From an uncultured Collinsella sp. (GTDB lineage Bacteria; Actinomycetota; Coriobacteriia; Coriobacteriales; Coriobacteriaceae): a DNA stretch of 25,651 nucleotides. The translations under genes and the position numbers were made by a program. Positions 1 through 8,034 of this stretch are shown here, one piece after another. The notes under the pieces were generated by a model. It was not told the DNA's origin and made no database searches. It saw only the letters and a list, made by a program, of their open reading frames with translations. The number at the start of each line of letters is the position of its first letter. Positions within the stretch are counted from its first letter, which is position 1. The DNA lies in NCBI GenBank assembly GCA_900759045.1, contig CAAETU010000051.1, positions 1 to 25,651 on the forward strand, written 5' to 3'.

Positions 1-30
1 TCAGCCCGTGGGAGGCCAGGGCGCCGCTGA
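1..30 (+). CDS. Possible 3' end of an upstream gene
   Basis: The first 30 bases can be read as the last nine codons of a gene ending in SARGRPGRR and a TGA stop, 37 bases before a strong terminator. A basic Arg/Gly-rich tail would suit a DEAD-box RNA helicase or another RNA-binding protein, but nine residues cannot identify it. A second frame stops at 63-65, so the reading frame itself is uncertain. Confidence 0.2.
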   Translation, partial: SARGRPGRR

Positions 31-67
31 CCGGTGGACGGCACCGAGCCGTCGCATCGACTTGAAG

Positions 68-99
68 AAGGGGGAGGCCGCGAGGCCTCCCCCTTTTTT
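68..99 (+). terminator. Rho-independent terminator
   Basis: A perfect 10-bp stem, GGGGGAGGCC (70-79) with GGCCTCCCCC (84-93), has a GCGA tetraloop and is followed by six T. The preceding AAG pairs with part of the T run, so on the minus strand it is also followed by a short T tract (CTTCTT) and could serve the minus-strand gene that ends at 148. Confidence 0.9.
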
Positions 100-147
100 G
101 CGTTTGGTCGATATGGGCTAAACGCCTCTATGGCTTAATAGCCTTTT

Positions 148-618
148 CTATTTGAAGAAAACAAAATGAATGACCAGCACGATTGCCACGATGGCAATGA
201 TCAAGAGTGCCATTTGGAGACGGTGCTGTTTGCGTCGTCTGTTTGACGATGTAAATATCGATTTCCCCTGCTTAGGCGTCTCAAGATAGCGGGCGGAATG
301 CGTTAGAGTTTGCTTGGGACGGGGCCCTCTACGATGTTGCTTGGTTGGTGTTTGTGTCTGCTCCTGGCTGCATGCGCTGTTTTTGGATAAGGGGGCATCT
401 TTGAGATACACCGGATCGCTCGAGGCGACACACATGTGTCTGCGCGCTGATTGAGATTCTTCAAGAGTTTGATATCGATTACGAGTTACATACTCAGGCT
501 CTGCATCGTTAATGGGCTCTTGGGAAATATGGGGACGATGGTAGCGTCTGGGCTGTGAATAGGCAGAACTATCGTTCTGCAGCGGCTCATACGAATTGTC
601 GGAGGTCTGATCGTCCAT
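148..618 (-). CDS. Hypothetical tail-anchored membrane protein
   Basis: This 156-residue protein is not recognised as a member of a named family. Residues 1-130 are hydrophilic, rich in Gln, Ser, Arg and Pro and probably disordered. A basic patch (RRRKQHR, 127-133) precedes one hydrophobic segment at about 136-154 (ALLIIAIVAIVLVIHFVF) that ends one residue before the C-terminus. This predicts a single C-terminal membrane anchor with the long N-terminal part in the cytoplasm by the positive-inside rule. The ATG at 616-618 has a modest AAGGG four bases upstream. The gene is AT-richer than its neighbours. It stands alone, facing away from the Hsp20 gene. Function unknown; that it is a real gene is supported by its length, its start signal and the ordered basic-plus-hydrophobic tail. 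Confidence 0.65.
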   Translation of the reverse strand: MDDQTSDNSYEPLQNDSSAYSQPRRYHRPHISQEPINDAEPEYVTRNRYQTLEESQSARRHMCVASSDPVYLKDAPLSKNSACSQEQTQTPTKQHRRGPRPKQTLTHSARYLETPKQGKSIFTSSNRRRKQHRLQMALLIIAIVAIVLVIHFVFFK

Positions 619-656
619 GATGCCCTTAGGTTGTCATTAACAACGTGTATGCGCTT

Positions 657-684
657 ATTGTAAGCCCCTCGCTTCGTTTTGACA
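657..684 (-). promoter_or_regulatory. Possible promoter of the tail-anchored protein gene
   Basis: On the minus strand TACAAT (657-662) is a good -10 box. A TGTCAA (679-684) lies 16 bases further upstream as a weak -35. Between it and the start codon is a small inverted repeat GTTGT/ACAAC (630-634 and 640-644). Only the -10 box is convincing. Confidence 0.3.
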
Positions 685-777
685 GGTGCGTATATGGTAT
701 TCAAGACATGGTTCAAAGAACCTTTACCTCACTAGAACCTTAGTCAAACAGACTTAGATATGTTTATAGAAAGAGAC

Positions 778-806
778 TTAAAAAACTTTATAGTAAAATG
801 TATATA
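778..806 (+). promoter_or_regulatory. Possible promoter of the Hsp20 gene
   Basis: TTAAAA (778-783) and TATATA (801-806) are separated by 17 bases in an AT-rich stretch (about 720-835) that contrasts with the GC-rich coding DNA. I saw no CIRCE and no HspR-type CTTGAGT-N7-ACTCAAG operator here, so the mode of heat-shock control is not visible. Confidence 0.4.
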
Positions 807-895
807 TACGTAATCGTTGGGCATATATTAGAGCGTCAAACGAAGTCCCTGCCACCTGGAAGATGGCTCGGCAGTCCCTAAAAGGAGTGGTAGTC

Positions 896-1327
896 ATGGC
901 AAGCATGGTTCCTTATCGTTCGGTTTTTGGTGTTCGTCCCTCTGCTAGCTCGTTGTTTGATCTCTTTGATGATATGACTGATCTGGCAAATAACTCGATC
1001 GCCTCTAAGGCTTTTCCCGTTGATGTTGAGGACAAGGGCGACGGGTACGAGGTCAAGGCTTATTTAACTGGCGTCGCCAAGGATGACATCGATGTTGAGC
1101 TCAATGAGGGTCGTCTTTCCATTAGCGTGAATGTCGAGGAGAGCGATGAGAACGAGGGCAAGAACTTCCTGCAGAAGGAGTTTAACTCGTACAGCGCGAC
1201 GCGCGGTGTGTACCTGAAGGATGCTTCGAGCGAGGGCCTTTCTGCAAAGTACGCTGACGGCATCCTTACCGTTACGGTTCCTAAGATTGTCGAGAAGAAG
1301 AACGTTACAAAGATTTCCATCGACTAA
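896..1327 (+). CDS. Small heat-shock protein, Hsp20/alpha-crystallin family
   Basis: ATP-independent holdase chaperone that binds unfolding proteins in the cytoplasm and passes them to ATP-dependent chaperones. The start is placed at ATG 896 (MASMVPYRSV), giving 143 residues, because AAAAGGAG (880-887) lies eight bases upstream; an in-frame ATG at 863 has no such site. The alpha-crystallin domain spans about residues 38-131 and contains the family motif AKYADGILTVTVPK (117-130). The C-terminus ends ISID, giving the I-x-I motif (I140, I142) that docks into neighbouring subunits in oligomers. The length is normal for the family. It is monocistronic, with a strong terminator directly downstream. 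The family assignment is certain; the client proteins and regulator are not visible. Confidence 0.95.
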   Translation: MASMVPYRSVFGVRPSASSLFDLFDDMTDLANNSIASKAFPVDVEDKGDGYEVKAYLTGVAKDDIDVELNEGRLSISVNVEESDENEGKNFLQKEFNSYSATRGVYLKDASSEGLSAKYADGILTVTVPKIVEKKNVTKISID

Positions 1328-1360
1328 GGCTATCGGCTTTTAAAATCGGTGCCTACGTTA

Positions 1361-1394
1361 AGGGGGCTGGGAAGTGATTCCCGGCCCCCTTTTC
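1361..1394 (+). terminator. Terminator of the Hsp20 gene
   Basis: Stem AGGGGGCTGGGA (1361-1372) pairs with TCCCGGCCCCCT (1379-1390), 12 bp with one G-T pair and a 6-nt loop, followed by TTT. It lies between two convergent genes and may also stop minus-strand transcripts. Confidence 0.85.
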
Positions 1395-1407
1395 TATTTG
1401 AGCTGGC

Positions 1408-2220
1408 CTACTGAATGGACATGGGCCGATATTGCCCGGCGGGACGTATCGTAAGTTTACGCAGCCCCTCAACGCGGGTGGCGGTGCTGCCAAGCTCGTT
1501 GTCGAGTGTTGCGCCGAGGGAGCTTGCGTAGCTTTTGACGGTCAGGCTTGGGCGATTGTTGTCTTGGCTAATGTGCATCGCGATAAGCTGCTCGGTGCGA
1601 TCAGTTACCAGCGCGCGTGCGGCATCGGCGGCCTGATCGTTGGAGAGATGCCCTTTTGCAGACAGGATGCGTTCCTGAAGAAAGCGAGGATAGTCTCCTT
1701 GACGTAGCATGGCTACATCGTGGTTGCTTTCGAGTGCGAGAATGCGACAGTCCTTGAGCGTATTGATGGCATGCTTTGACAACTCGCCGGTGTCGGTGGC
1801 AAAGCCAATCGAATCGCCCTGAGCGTCAAACCGGTAGCCGACGGGATTGACGACGTCGTGGGATGTCGAATACGTTTGAATGTGGACTCCGGCAATAGAG
1901 AGGGTGTCGCCTGGGTCGAATTCTTCAACAGGCAGATGTGCGAGGCTTTCTTTTTTGGACGCGAGCGTTCCTCTGCTGGAAAAGACCGGGCCATTCCAAT
2001 GCTTACACCACACCTCAAGCCCCTTAATGTGGTCGCTGTGCTCATGGGTGACCACAAGGGCCGACACGTCGTCTGCCGAAAGGCCGAGCTCCGCCATGCG
2101 TTTGAGCGTCTCGCGGCGAGACAGTCCATCATCGACCATAATGAGCCCTTGCGGGCCCTCGATGAATGCACAGTTGCCTTTAGAGCCACTGCCGAGGATA
2201 TGAAGGTGCAGGCGAGACAT
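1408..2220 (-). CDS. MBL-fold metal-dependent hydrolase, YycJ/WalJ (VicX) type
   Basis: A 270-residue metallo-beta-lactamase-fold protein. The zinc-binding signature THEHSDH is at residues 58-64 (H59, H61, D63, H64). Further likely ligands are H121, D143 (in ATDTGE) and H216 (MHIS); ESNHD (164-168) and HLSN (191-194) are typical of this branch. In Firmicutes such proteins accompany the WalRK two-component system and act as exonuclease-like hydrolases linked to DNA repair, but no wal genes are in this window, so the role here is unassigned. It is a cytoplasmic protein with no signal peptide. It diverges from tilS with only 48 bases between the two start codons, so the promoters must overlap. 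The family is certain; the substrate is not. Confidence 0.85.
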   Translation of the reverse strand: MSRLHLHILGSGSKGNCAFIEGPQGLIMVDDGLSRRETLKRMAELGLSADDVSALVVTHEHSDHIKGLEVWCKHWNGPVFSSRGTLASKKESLAHLPVEEFDPGDTLSIAGVHIQTYSTSHDVVNPVGYRFDAQGDSIGFATDTGELSKHAINTLKDCRILALESNHDVAMLRQGDYPRFLQERILSAKGHLSNDQAADAARALVTDRTEQLIAMHISQDNNRPSLTVKSYASSLGATLDNELGSTATRVEGLRKLTIRPAGQYRPMSIQ

Positions 2221-2268
2221 AAGATTCCAAAGGATACAATGGGTGCGGACGAATAGAGGAGGAAGCGA

Positions 2269-3807
2269 ATGCCAACGGTATCACAGCATTACGGACACCA
2301 TGCCGCGCCTGGGGCAGTCGATGAAACCCGGACGAGGCAGCAGGCAGCTCCTGTGGTACTCATGGTATCAGGCGGTGCGGACTCGACGGCGCTGCTTCTT
2401 ATGGCGTGTACATCAAAGCTGGATATCCAAGATGGACGCGGCGTTGCCCCCATTGCTCGCGAGCGCCTGCATGTGCTTCATGTAAATCACCATCTGCGGG
2501 GCGAGGCGTCCGATGGCGACGAGGCCTTTGTGCGTGAGCTCTGCGCGCAATATGGTTTACCGTTGTGTGTGGAGCACGCTTATTTTGATGGGGAGTCGGG
2601 AAATATCGAGGCAGCGGCGCGCGAGGTGCGCTATGCCGCGGCGCGAAGGTATGTACGCGAGCTGTGCGCCAAGACGGGGGCGCCGAGAACGGCGGCGCGT
2701 ATCTGTACTGCCCATACCTCTTCGGACCGCGCGGAAACATTTTTGATGAACGCCATTAAGGGGTCGGGTCCAGCTGGGCTTTCGAGCATTCCCCGTCGAA
2801 GGAATATTGTGGTGCGCCCCTTGCTCGACCTAACTCATGGCGAGCTTGTGAGCTATCTGCAGGTACATGGTCAGCCGTGGCGTGAAGACGAGAGCAATGA
2901 GGATGTCTCGTATCTGCGAAACTATGTGCGCCATCGGGTGATGCCAGTGGTGGCGCAGCGTAATGCGAGTGTGTGCAAGACGATTGGCGCCGCCTGCGAG
3001 ATCCTTGGTGACGAAGATGCGTTTCTATCCCAGCTGTCGGCACAGGCGTTTCGAAGCTGCCTGCGCAAAGAGGTGGCGGGCGCGCTGGTGCTCGATGCCA
3101 GGCGCCTTGCTGCGGCCGAGGTGGTGATTGCGCGGCGCATCGTGCGACTGGCGATTAAACGCATCGATCCGGACGCTCGTCCAGAGATGCGACATGTGGA
3201 GCGAGTTCTTTCCTGCGTTGCTGAGGGCGCAGGCTCGGTCACGCTTCCGGCGGGGATTGACGCACGCGTCGAATTTGGCATGCTGGCGTTTAAGGCGCCG
3301 GTGGCTCGCGAGGGCCTGGTCGCGGACTGGGTTACCGTACCCGGTCGTTTGCCGTTGGGCGGGGGGCGTATGCTGGTTGCAGAGCCGATGGCCGTTGAGC
3401 CGGGATGCGATATCGTGCGCCGCGCCCGTGAGCTTGCGGCTGCCGGGGAAGTGACGGCTTTGGTAGACGCGACTGCCCTGGGTTTTGCCGACAGCGATAG
3501 TGGGCGGATCCTGGCGGGCTCGCGTGGCGAGATCCCTGCCGAGGCGCGATTGGCGCGCCTGTGGGTGGACGGCCCCGCACCGGGAGACGTGATGTGCCCG
3601 TTAGGAATGAGTGGCCGAAGCAAGAAGGTATCCGACTTGCTAGGCGAGGCTCGCATTCCCGTTTCCGAGCGCGCCGGCGTGCCTATGGTGAGGACGGCGC
3701 CGGGAGGTGCCGTGGTGTGGGTCGTCGGAGTTCGCGCGGACGACCGCTTTAAGTGCACGGCGGCGACGCGTGTGGCCTATCTGCTTCGCGTAGTTGATGC
3801 AGATTAG
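2269..3807 (+). CDS. tilS: tRNA(Ile)-lysidine synthase TilS
   Basis: It uses ATP to attach lysine to the wobble C34 of the CAU-anticodon tRNA-Ile, changing decoding from AUG to AUA; the activity is normally essential. The 512-residue protein carries the PP-loop SGGADS (34-39) and the HVNHHLR motif (71-77) of the adenylating domain, a middle linker domain, and a C-terminal TilS substrate-binding domain (about 433-512, including PLGMSGRSKKVSDLLG). The length is in the usual range. The start ATG 2269 follows a strong AGAGGAGGA (2255-2263). The first 25 or so residues before the ATP-binding strand are not conserved-looking. It is followed by hpt and ftsH, an order conserved in many Gram-positive bacteria, with 148 bases between tilS and hpt. 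Confidence 0.95.
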   Translation: MPTVSQHYGHHAAPGAVDETRTRQQAAPVVLMVSGGADSTALLLMACTSKLDIQDGRGVAPIARERLHVLHVNHHLRGEASDGDEAFVRELCAQYGLPLCVEHAYFDGESGNIEAAAREVRYAAARRYVRELCAKTGAPRTAARICTAHTSSDRAETFLMNAIKGSGPAGLSSIPRRRNIVVRPLLDLTHGELVSYLQVHGQPWREDESNEDVSYLRNYVRHRVMPVVAQRNASVCKTIGAACEILGDEDAFLSQLSAQAFRSCLRKEVAGALVLDARRLAAAEVVIARRIVRLAIKRIDPDARPEMRHVERVLSCVAEGAGSVTLPAGIDARVEFGMLAFKAPVAREGLVADWVTVPGRLPLGGGRMLVAEPMAVEPGCDIVRRARELAAAGEVTALVDATALGFADSDSGRILAGSRGEIPAEARLARLWVDGPAPGDVMCPLGMSGRSKKVSDLLGEARIPVSERAGVPMVRTAPGGAVVWVVGVRADDRFKCTAATRVAYLLRVVDAD

Positions 3808-3846
3808 CCCCTCGCACCAGCTGTTCTGTGCGGCGTTGACGGTATT

Positions 3847-3867
3847 CCCGCGCTGATGGTGCGCGGG
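3847..3867 (+). other. Hairpin downstream of tilS
   Basis: CCCGCGC (3847-3853) and GCGCGGG (3861-3867) form a perfect 7-bp stem with a 7-nt loop, 40 bases past the tilS stop. There is no T run, so it could reduce but probably not end transcription into hpt. Confidence 0.4.
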
Positions 3868-3868
3868 C

Positions 3869-3898
3869 TGGAAAATATACCCCGTGCGCTGCTAGAAT
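3869..3898 (+). promoter_or_regulatory. Possible promoter of hpt-ftsH
   Basis: TAGAAT (3893-3898) is a fair -10 box. TGGAAA (3869-3874), 18 bases upstream, is a weak -35. It would give hpt and ftsH a transcript of their own in addition to read-through from tilS. Confidence 0.3.
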
Positions 3899-3955
3899 GT
3901 GTAGTTCGCGTCCATACGGCGGTGTGTGGGCGATTAAGCACAAGAAAGGGTTGTC

Positions 3956-4504
3956 ATGGCTTCTCAACATCCGGATATCGAGAAGGTTCTGTTTACGCAG
4001 GAGGATATCGACGGTATCGTTTCTCGCCTGGGCGAGGAGATTACGCGCGACTACGCGGGCAAGGATCTGGTGCTGATCGCGGTTCTGCGCGGCGCTGTTG
4101 TCTTTATGGGCGACCTGATGCGCAAGATTGAGCTGCCGACCAACATCGATTTCATGGCTGTTTCGAGCTATGGCGACGGTGTGAAGTCTTCGGGCATCGT
4201 GCGTATCATTAAGGACCTGGATATCGACATCCGTGGTCGCGACGTGCTGATCGTCGAGGACATTCTGGACTCGGGCCTGACCCTCAAGTACCTGATGAAG
4301 AACCTCGAGAGCCGCAAGCCTGCCTCGCTGGAGGTCGCTGCCTTCCTGTGGAAGGACGTTGAGAACCGTACCTCGGCCATCACGCCCAAGTATGTTGGAA
4401 CCCATTGCCCCGATGCCTTTGTGGTGGGCTACGGCCTCGATTATGCCGAGCGCTATCGTAACCTTCCGTATCTGGGCATTTTGAAACCGGAGGTTTATTC
4501 GTAA
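3956..4504 (+). CDS. hpt: Hypoxanthine phosphoribosyltransferase
   Basis: Purine salvage enzyme: hypoxanthine (and usually guanine) plus PRPP gives IMP (or GMP) and pyrophosphate, in the cytoplasm. The 182-residue protein has the PRPP-binding loop VLIVEDILDSGLT (97-109) with the paired acidic residues E101-D102, and the LRG motif near residue 44 that binds pyrophosphate. The length is typical. ATG 3956 follows AAAGGG at normal spacing. Its stop codon is one base before the ftsH start, so the two genes are almost certainly co-transcribed and translationally coupled. Confidence 0.96.
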   Translation: MASQHPDIEKVLFTQEDIDGIVSRLGEEITRDYAGKDLVLIAVLRGAVVFMGDLMRKIELPTNIDFMAVSSYGDGVKSSGIVRIIKDLDIDIRGRDVLIVEDILDSGLTLKYLMKNLESRKPASLEVAAFLWKDVENRTSAITPKYVGTHCPDAFVVGYGLDYAERYRNLPYLGILKPEVYS

Positions 4505-4505
4505 G

Positions 4506-6638
4506 ATGCCCGACGACCGTAACGATAACAATTCCCAGACTCCCCGGGAGCCTAAGATCCCGGGGATGCCCGGAGGCAAGAAGCCCACGCGTACGGGCTG
4601 GCTGTATTTTCTTTTGGCTTGCGCGCTTCTGGGCTATGCCTTCTTTAATATGGGCTCCGGCTTTGCCAGCTCCAGCAATACCGTTAAGCTCGCGACGAGC
4701 GAGATGGTCAGCGCCATCAAGCAGGATCGCGTCGAAGATTTGACCTATACGGTTCAAGACGGAAGCGTGGCGGGTCATTACTGGAAGACGAAAAAGGACA
4801 AGGGCGATACGAGCGAGCTCAAGAGCTTCTCCTCGACCTATGTCGGCTCCGATTCGCTTGCCGAGCTCATGGCGGAGCACCCCGACACCAAGTATATCGT
4901 CAACACCAACGACCCCGATTTTTGGGGCGACTTGGCGATGAGTGTGCTTCCGACGATTGCCCTGATCGCCATCATGTTCTATTTTATGCGCCAGATGATG
5001 GGCGCCAATAATAGGAACATGCAGTTTGGCAAGACTAATGCCAAGACCAACGAGGCCACGCGCCCTAAGGTCAAGTTTGAGGACGTTGCCGGCGTGGACG
5101 AGGCCGTCGAGGAGCTCGAGGAGATTCGCGACTTCCTGAGCGATCCAGACCGCTATCGCAAGCTGGGCGCCAAGATTCCGCGCGGCGTTTTGCTGGTTGG
5201 CCCTCCGGGTACCGGTAAGACGCTGTTGGCCAAGGCCGTTGCCGGCGAGGCGGGCGTGCCGTTCTTTAGCATCTCGGGCTCTGACTTTGTCGAAATGTTC
5301 GTGGGCGTCGGCGCCAGCCGCGTGCGCGACCTCTTTAAGGAGGCCAAGTCTCAGGCTCCGTCGATTATCTTTATTGACGAGATCGATGCCGTGGGACGTC
5401 AGCGCGGAGCCGGTCTGGGCGGCGGCCACGACGAGCGCGAGCAGACGCTCAACCAGCTGCTGGTCGAGATGGACGGTTTTGAAGAAAGCGAGTCGGTCAT
5501 CCTGATCGCCGCAACCAACCGCCCCGATATTCTGGATCCGGCATTGCTGCGCCCCGGTCGTTTTGACCGCCAGGTCACGGTCGACCGTCCGGACGTAAAG
5601 GGCCGCGAGCAGATCTTGCGCGTGCATGCCGAGAACAAGCCGATGGACGAGGACGTTAAGTTTGAGAAACTCGCCCAGATGACCGTTGGCTTTACCGGTG
5701 CCGATCTGGCAAACCTGCTCAACGAGTCTGCGCTGCTGGCCGCTCGCCGTCATCGTTCTGTCATCTCGATGGACGAGGTCGAGGAGTCGATGGAGCGCGT
5801 GATTGCCGGACCGCAACGCAAGGGTCGTGTGATGACCGAAGCCGAGCGCACCACGATTGCCTACCATGAGAGCGGCCATGCCCTGGTGGGTCACATCTTG
5901 GAGCACTCCGATCCGGTCCACAAGATTTCGATTGTCAGCCGCGGTCAGGCTCTGGGCTACACGCTGCAGCTTCCGCAGGAGGATCACTTCCTCAAGACTA
6001 AGAACGAGATGCTTGACGAGCTTGCCGTGTTCTTGGGCGGCCGCGTTGCCGAAGAGCTTATGTGCGATGACATCACGTCGGGCGCGAGCAACGACCTGGA
6101 ACGCGCGACCAAGATGGCGCGCGAGATGGTTACGCGTCTGGGCATGAGCGAGGAGCTGGGCACGCAAGTGTTTGGCGAGGCACAACATCAGGTGTTCCTT
6201 GGTCGTGATTACGCCGATCACCAGGATTATTCCGAGGAGACGGCTCGCCGCATCGACATCGAGGTCCAGCGCATTATGCGTGAGGCCCATCGTCGCGCGG
6301 TCGAGATTCTGGATGCCCGCCGCGATCAGCTCGATCTGATGGCCAAGGTGCTGCTTGAGCGCGAGACCGTCGAAGGCGATGCCGTGAATGCCCTGCTCGA
6401 CAACGAGTGGGATGCCTACCTTGAGCGCGAGGGCGATATCCTGGCGGCCAAGGAGGAGCGCAATGCCAAGGCGGCCGGCATGCCGACCAAGAAGCGCGCG
6501 CCTCGCATGAGCGAGGAAGAGCTGGCGGCTGATGCCGCGGCATTTGCGCAGGCGGCCATGCAGGAGGATGCCGAAGCCGCATCCGATGATGCCGGCGATG
6601 ACTGTGCCGTCAATGCCGGTGCCGACACCGACAAATAG
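4506..6638 (+). CDS. ftsH: ATP-dependent zinc metalloprotease FtsH
   Basis: Membrane-anchored AAA+ protease that extracts and degrades damaged membrane proteins and short-lived regulators. In the 710 residues one can see TM1 (about 31-50), an extracytoplasmic domain (about 55-140), TM2 (about 143-165), Walker A GPPGTGKT (232-239), Walker B IIFIDEID (287-294), the second region of homology from ATNRPDILDP to RPGRFDRQ (336-356), and the zinc site HESGH (454-458) with the third ligand D530 in SNDLERA. The C-terminal tail (about 660-710) is Ala/Asp/Glu-rich and probably disordered, longer than in E. coli. Its Shine-Dalgarno sequence GGAGG lies inside the end of hpt. A strong terminator follows. 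All catalytic residues are present. Confidence 0.97.
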   Translation: MPDDRNDNNSQTPREPKIPGMPGGKKPTRTGWLYFLLACALLGYAFFNMGSGFASSSNTVKLATSEMVSAIKQDRVEDLTYTVQDGSVAGHYWKTKKDKGDTSELKSFSSTYVGSDSLAELMAEHPDTKYIVNTNDPDFWGDLAMSVLPTIALIAIMFYFMRQMMGANNRNMQFGKTNAKTNEATRPKVKFEDVAGVDEAVEELEEIRDFLSDPDRYRKLGAKIPRGVLLVGPPGTGKTLLAKAVAGEAGVPFFSISGSDFVEMFVGVGASRVRDLFKEAKSQAPSIIFIDEIDAVGRQRGAGLGGGHDEREQTLNQLLVEMDGFEESESVILIAATNRPDILDPALLRPGRFDRQVTVDRPDVKGREQILRVHAENKPMDEDVKFEKLAQMTVGFTGADLANLLNESALLAARRHRSVISMDEVEESMERVIAGPQRKGRVMTEAERTTIAYHESGHALVGHILEHSDPVHKISIVSRGQALGYTLQLPQEDHFLKTKNEMLDELAVFLGGRVAEELMCDDITSGASNDLERATKMAREMVTRLGMSEELGTQVFGEAQHQVFLGRDYADHQDYSEETARRIDIEVQRIMREAHRRAVEILDARRDQLDLMAKVLLERETVEGDAVNALLDNEWDAYLEREGDILAAKEERNAKAAGMPTKKRAPRMSEEELAADAAAFAQAAMQEDAEAASDDAGDDCAVNAGADTDK

Positions 6639-6650
6639 CCCTTGTAACAA

Positions 6651-6685
6651 AAGCCTCCGCGGGGAAACCTGCGGAGGCTTTTTCT
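6651..6685 (+). terminator. Terminator of ftsH
   Basis: AAGCCTCCGC (6651-6660) pairs perfectly with GCGGAGGCTT (6671-6680), followed by TTTCTTTT. Confidence 0.92.
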
Positions 6686-6706
6686 TTTGAGCGATATGGG
6701 GCTGTC

Positions 6707-6768
6707 TGTTGATTGGGGACAGACTTAAATGAGTGTTTTCACGCATTTAAGTCTGTCCCCAATCAACA
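6707..6768. repeat. Perfect 25-bp-arm palindrome, REP-like
   Basis: The left arm (6707-6731) and right arm (6744-6768) are perfect reverse complements over 25 bases, with the core GGGGACAGACTTAAATG. After one A/G mismatch, GTG/CAC close the stem around a TTTT loop. It sits between the ftsH terminator and the aminotransferase gene. There is no T run on either side. The GGGACAG core resembles REP-type palindromes mobilised by IS200-like REP-associated transposases; no such transposase is in this window, so that link is inference. Confidence 0.85.
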
Positions 6769-6827
6769 TTGCTGCGGCACTTTGCTCAACTAAAGCGTAC
6801 AATAGCGCCTATGCGAAAGGGGAACAG

Positions 6828-8012
6828 ATGATCAACGAAACGATGTATGCTCGCGGCGCGGAAAGCTCCATCATCCGTGAGATTTTTAGCTATGGCCTTG
6901 AGCGCAAGGCGCAGATCGGTGCGGAAAACGTATTCGATTTTTCGCTGGGCAATCCGAGCGTTCCGGCGCCCGCTGCTGTGGCTGAGTCGATTAAGAAGGC
7001 CCTGGAGCTGCCGAGCGACCAGCTGCACGGCTACACGCCCGCACCGGGCCTGCCGCAATGTCGTGCCGCTGTGGCCGAATCGCTCAACCGCCGCTTTGGC
7101 ACGAGCTATGAGGGCAAAGACGTATTTATGACGGTGGGTGCCGCGGCTTCGCTCACCTGCACGCTCAACGCCGTTACGAACCCGGGCGACGAGGTTATTG
7201 TTATCGCCCCGTACTTTCCGGAGTATCGCGTTTGGATTGAGAAGGCCGGCTGTACGTGTGTTGAGGCGCTCGCCGATGAAGATACGTTCCAGCTGAGCGT
7301 GGACAACGTGCTCAAGGCGATCAGCGATAAGACGGCGGCCGTCATCATTGACTCTCCCAACAATCCGACCGGTGCCGTATATACATGCGACACGCTGACG
7401 CGACTGGCCAATGTTCTGCGCGAGGCCAACGCTCAGCGCGATCCCGAGAATCCGATTATGCTCATCTCGGATGAGCCGTACCGCGAGATTGTGTACGGTG
7501 CCGAGGTGCCTTGGGTGCCCTCGATCTACGAGCACACCATCGTGTGCTACTCGTATTCCAAGTCGCTGTCGCTGCCGGGCGAGCGCGTGGGGTGGATCTT
7601 GGTTCCCAACACCAATCCGCAGGCTGCCCGTCTGATGCCGGCTGTTGCGGGTGCTGCCCGTACGCTAGGTTTTGTATGCGCACCGGCACTCTTCCAGCGC
7701 GTAATCATCGATTGCATCGATGAGCCGAGCGATGTCGAGGCCTATGCGCGCAACCGCACCGCGCTTACCGACGCACTAGCGGAGTACGGCTACACCTATG
7801 TTGAGCCGGATGGTGCATTCTACCTGTGGGTGAAGGCGCTGGAACCCGATGCGAATGCGTTTTGCGAGCGTGCAAAGAAGTATGAGTTGCTTGCGGTTCC
7901 CTCGGACAGCTTTGGTATGCCGGGTTGGTTCCGCCTGGGCTATTGCGTGAGTTACGAAACGATTATCAATTCGCTACCCGCTTGGAAACAGTTGGCGGAC
8001 GAATATCGTTAA
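6828..8012 (+). CDS. Pyridoxal-phosphate-dependent aminotransferase, class I/II
   Basis: Fold-type I aminotransferase of 394 residues, acting in the cytoplasm on amino acids and 2-oxo acids. Visible motifs are NNPTG (178-182), DEPY (215-218), the Schiff-base lysine K245 in SYSKSLSLPGER, and the carboxylate-binding arginine R369 in WFRLGYCV. The reading frame is open back to an ATG at 6729, but that start lies inside the palindrome and has no ribosome-binding site. ATG 6828 follows GAAAGGGG (6815-6822) and aligns with the family's N-terminus, so it is chosen. The family is certain. The substrate (aspartate, aromatic or another amino acid) cannot be told from sequence, and no pathway genes are adjacent. 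Confidence 0.92.
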   Translation: MINETMYARGAESSIIREIFSYGLERKAQIGAENVFDFSLGNPSVPAPAAVAESIKKALELPSDQLHGYTPAPGLPQCRAAVAESLNRRFGTSYEGKDVFMTVGAAASLTCTLNAVTNPGDEVIVIAPYFPEYRVWIEKAGCTCVEALADEDTFQLSVDNVLKAISDKTAAVIIDSPNNPTGAVYTCDTLTRLANVLREANAQRDPENPIMLISDEPYREIVYGAEVPWVPSIYEHTIVCYSYSKSLSLPGERVGWILVPNTNPQAARLMPAVAGAARTLGFVCAPALFQRVIIDCIDEPSDVEAYARNRTALTDALAEYGYTYVEPDGAFYLWVKALEPDANAFCERAKKYELLAVPSDSFGMPGWFRLGYCVSYETIINSLPAWKQLADEYR

Positions 8013-8034
8013 AAGTAAAGCGCTCTGCCTACAA

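Noticed and set aside
1..67. 3' end of a structured RNA (SRP RNA, RNase P RNA or tmRNA)
   Set aside because: None of the conserved 3' motifs of these RNAs could be recognised in the short stretch available.
720..895. CIRCE or HAIR heat-shock operator upstream of Hsp20
   Set aside because: Neither TTAGCACTC-N9-GAGTGCTAA nor CTTGAGT-N7-ACTCAAG is present; CTTAGTC/GACTTAG (739-756) is only an imperfect inverted repeat with unlike sequence.
2921..3758. Minus-strand open frames inside tilS
   Set aside because: They are low-complexity Arg/Ser/Ala/Pro translations typical of antisense GC-rich DNA, and TilS motifs are complete on the plus strand.
4380..6746. Very long open frame on the minus strand opposite ftsH
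   Set aside because: It is a mirror of the codon bias of ftsH in GC-rich DNA. It has no recognisable domain, and the plus-strand frame is an unambiguous FtsH with all motifs.
6729..6827. Earlier ATG for the aminotransferase at 6729
   Set aside because: It lies in the loop side of the palindrome with no ribosome-binding site. The next 33 codons do not resemble the family.
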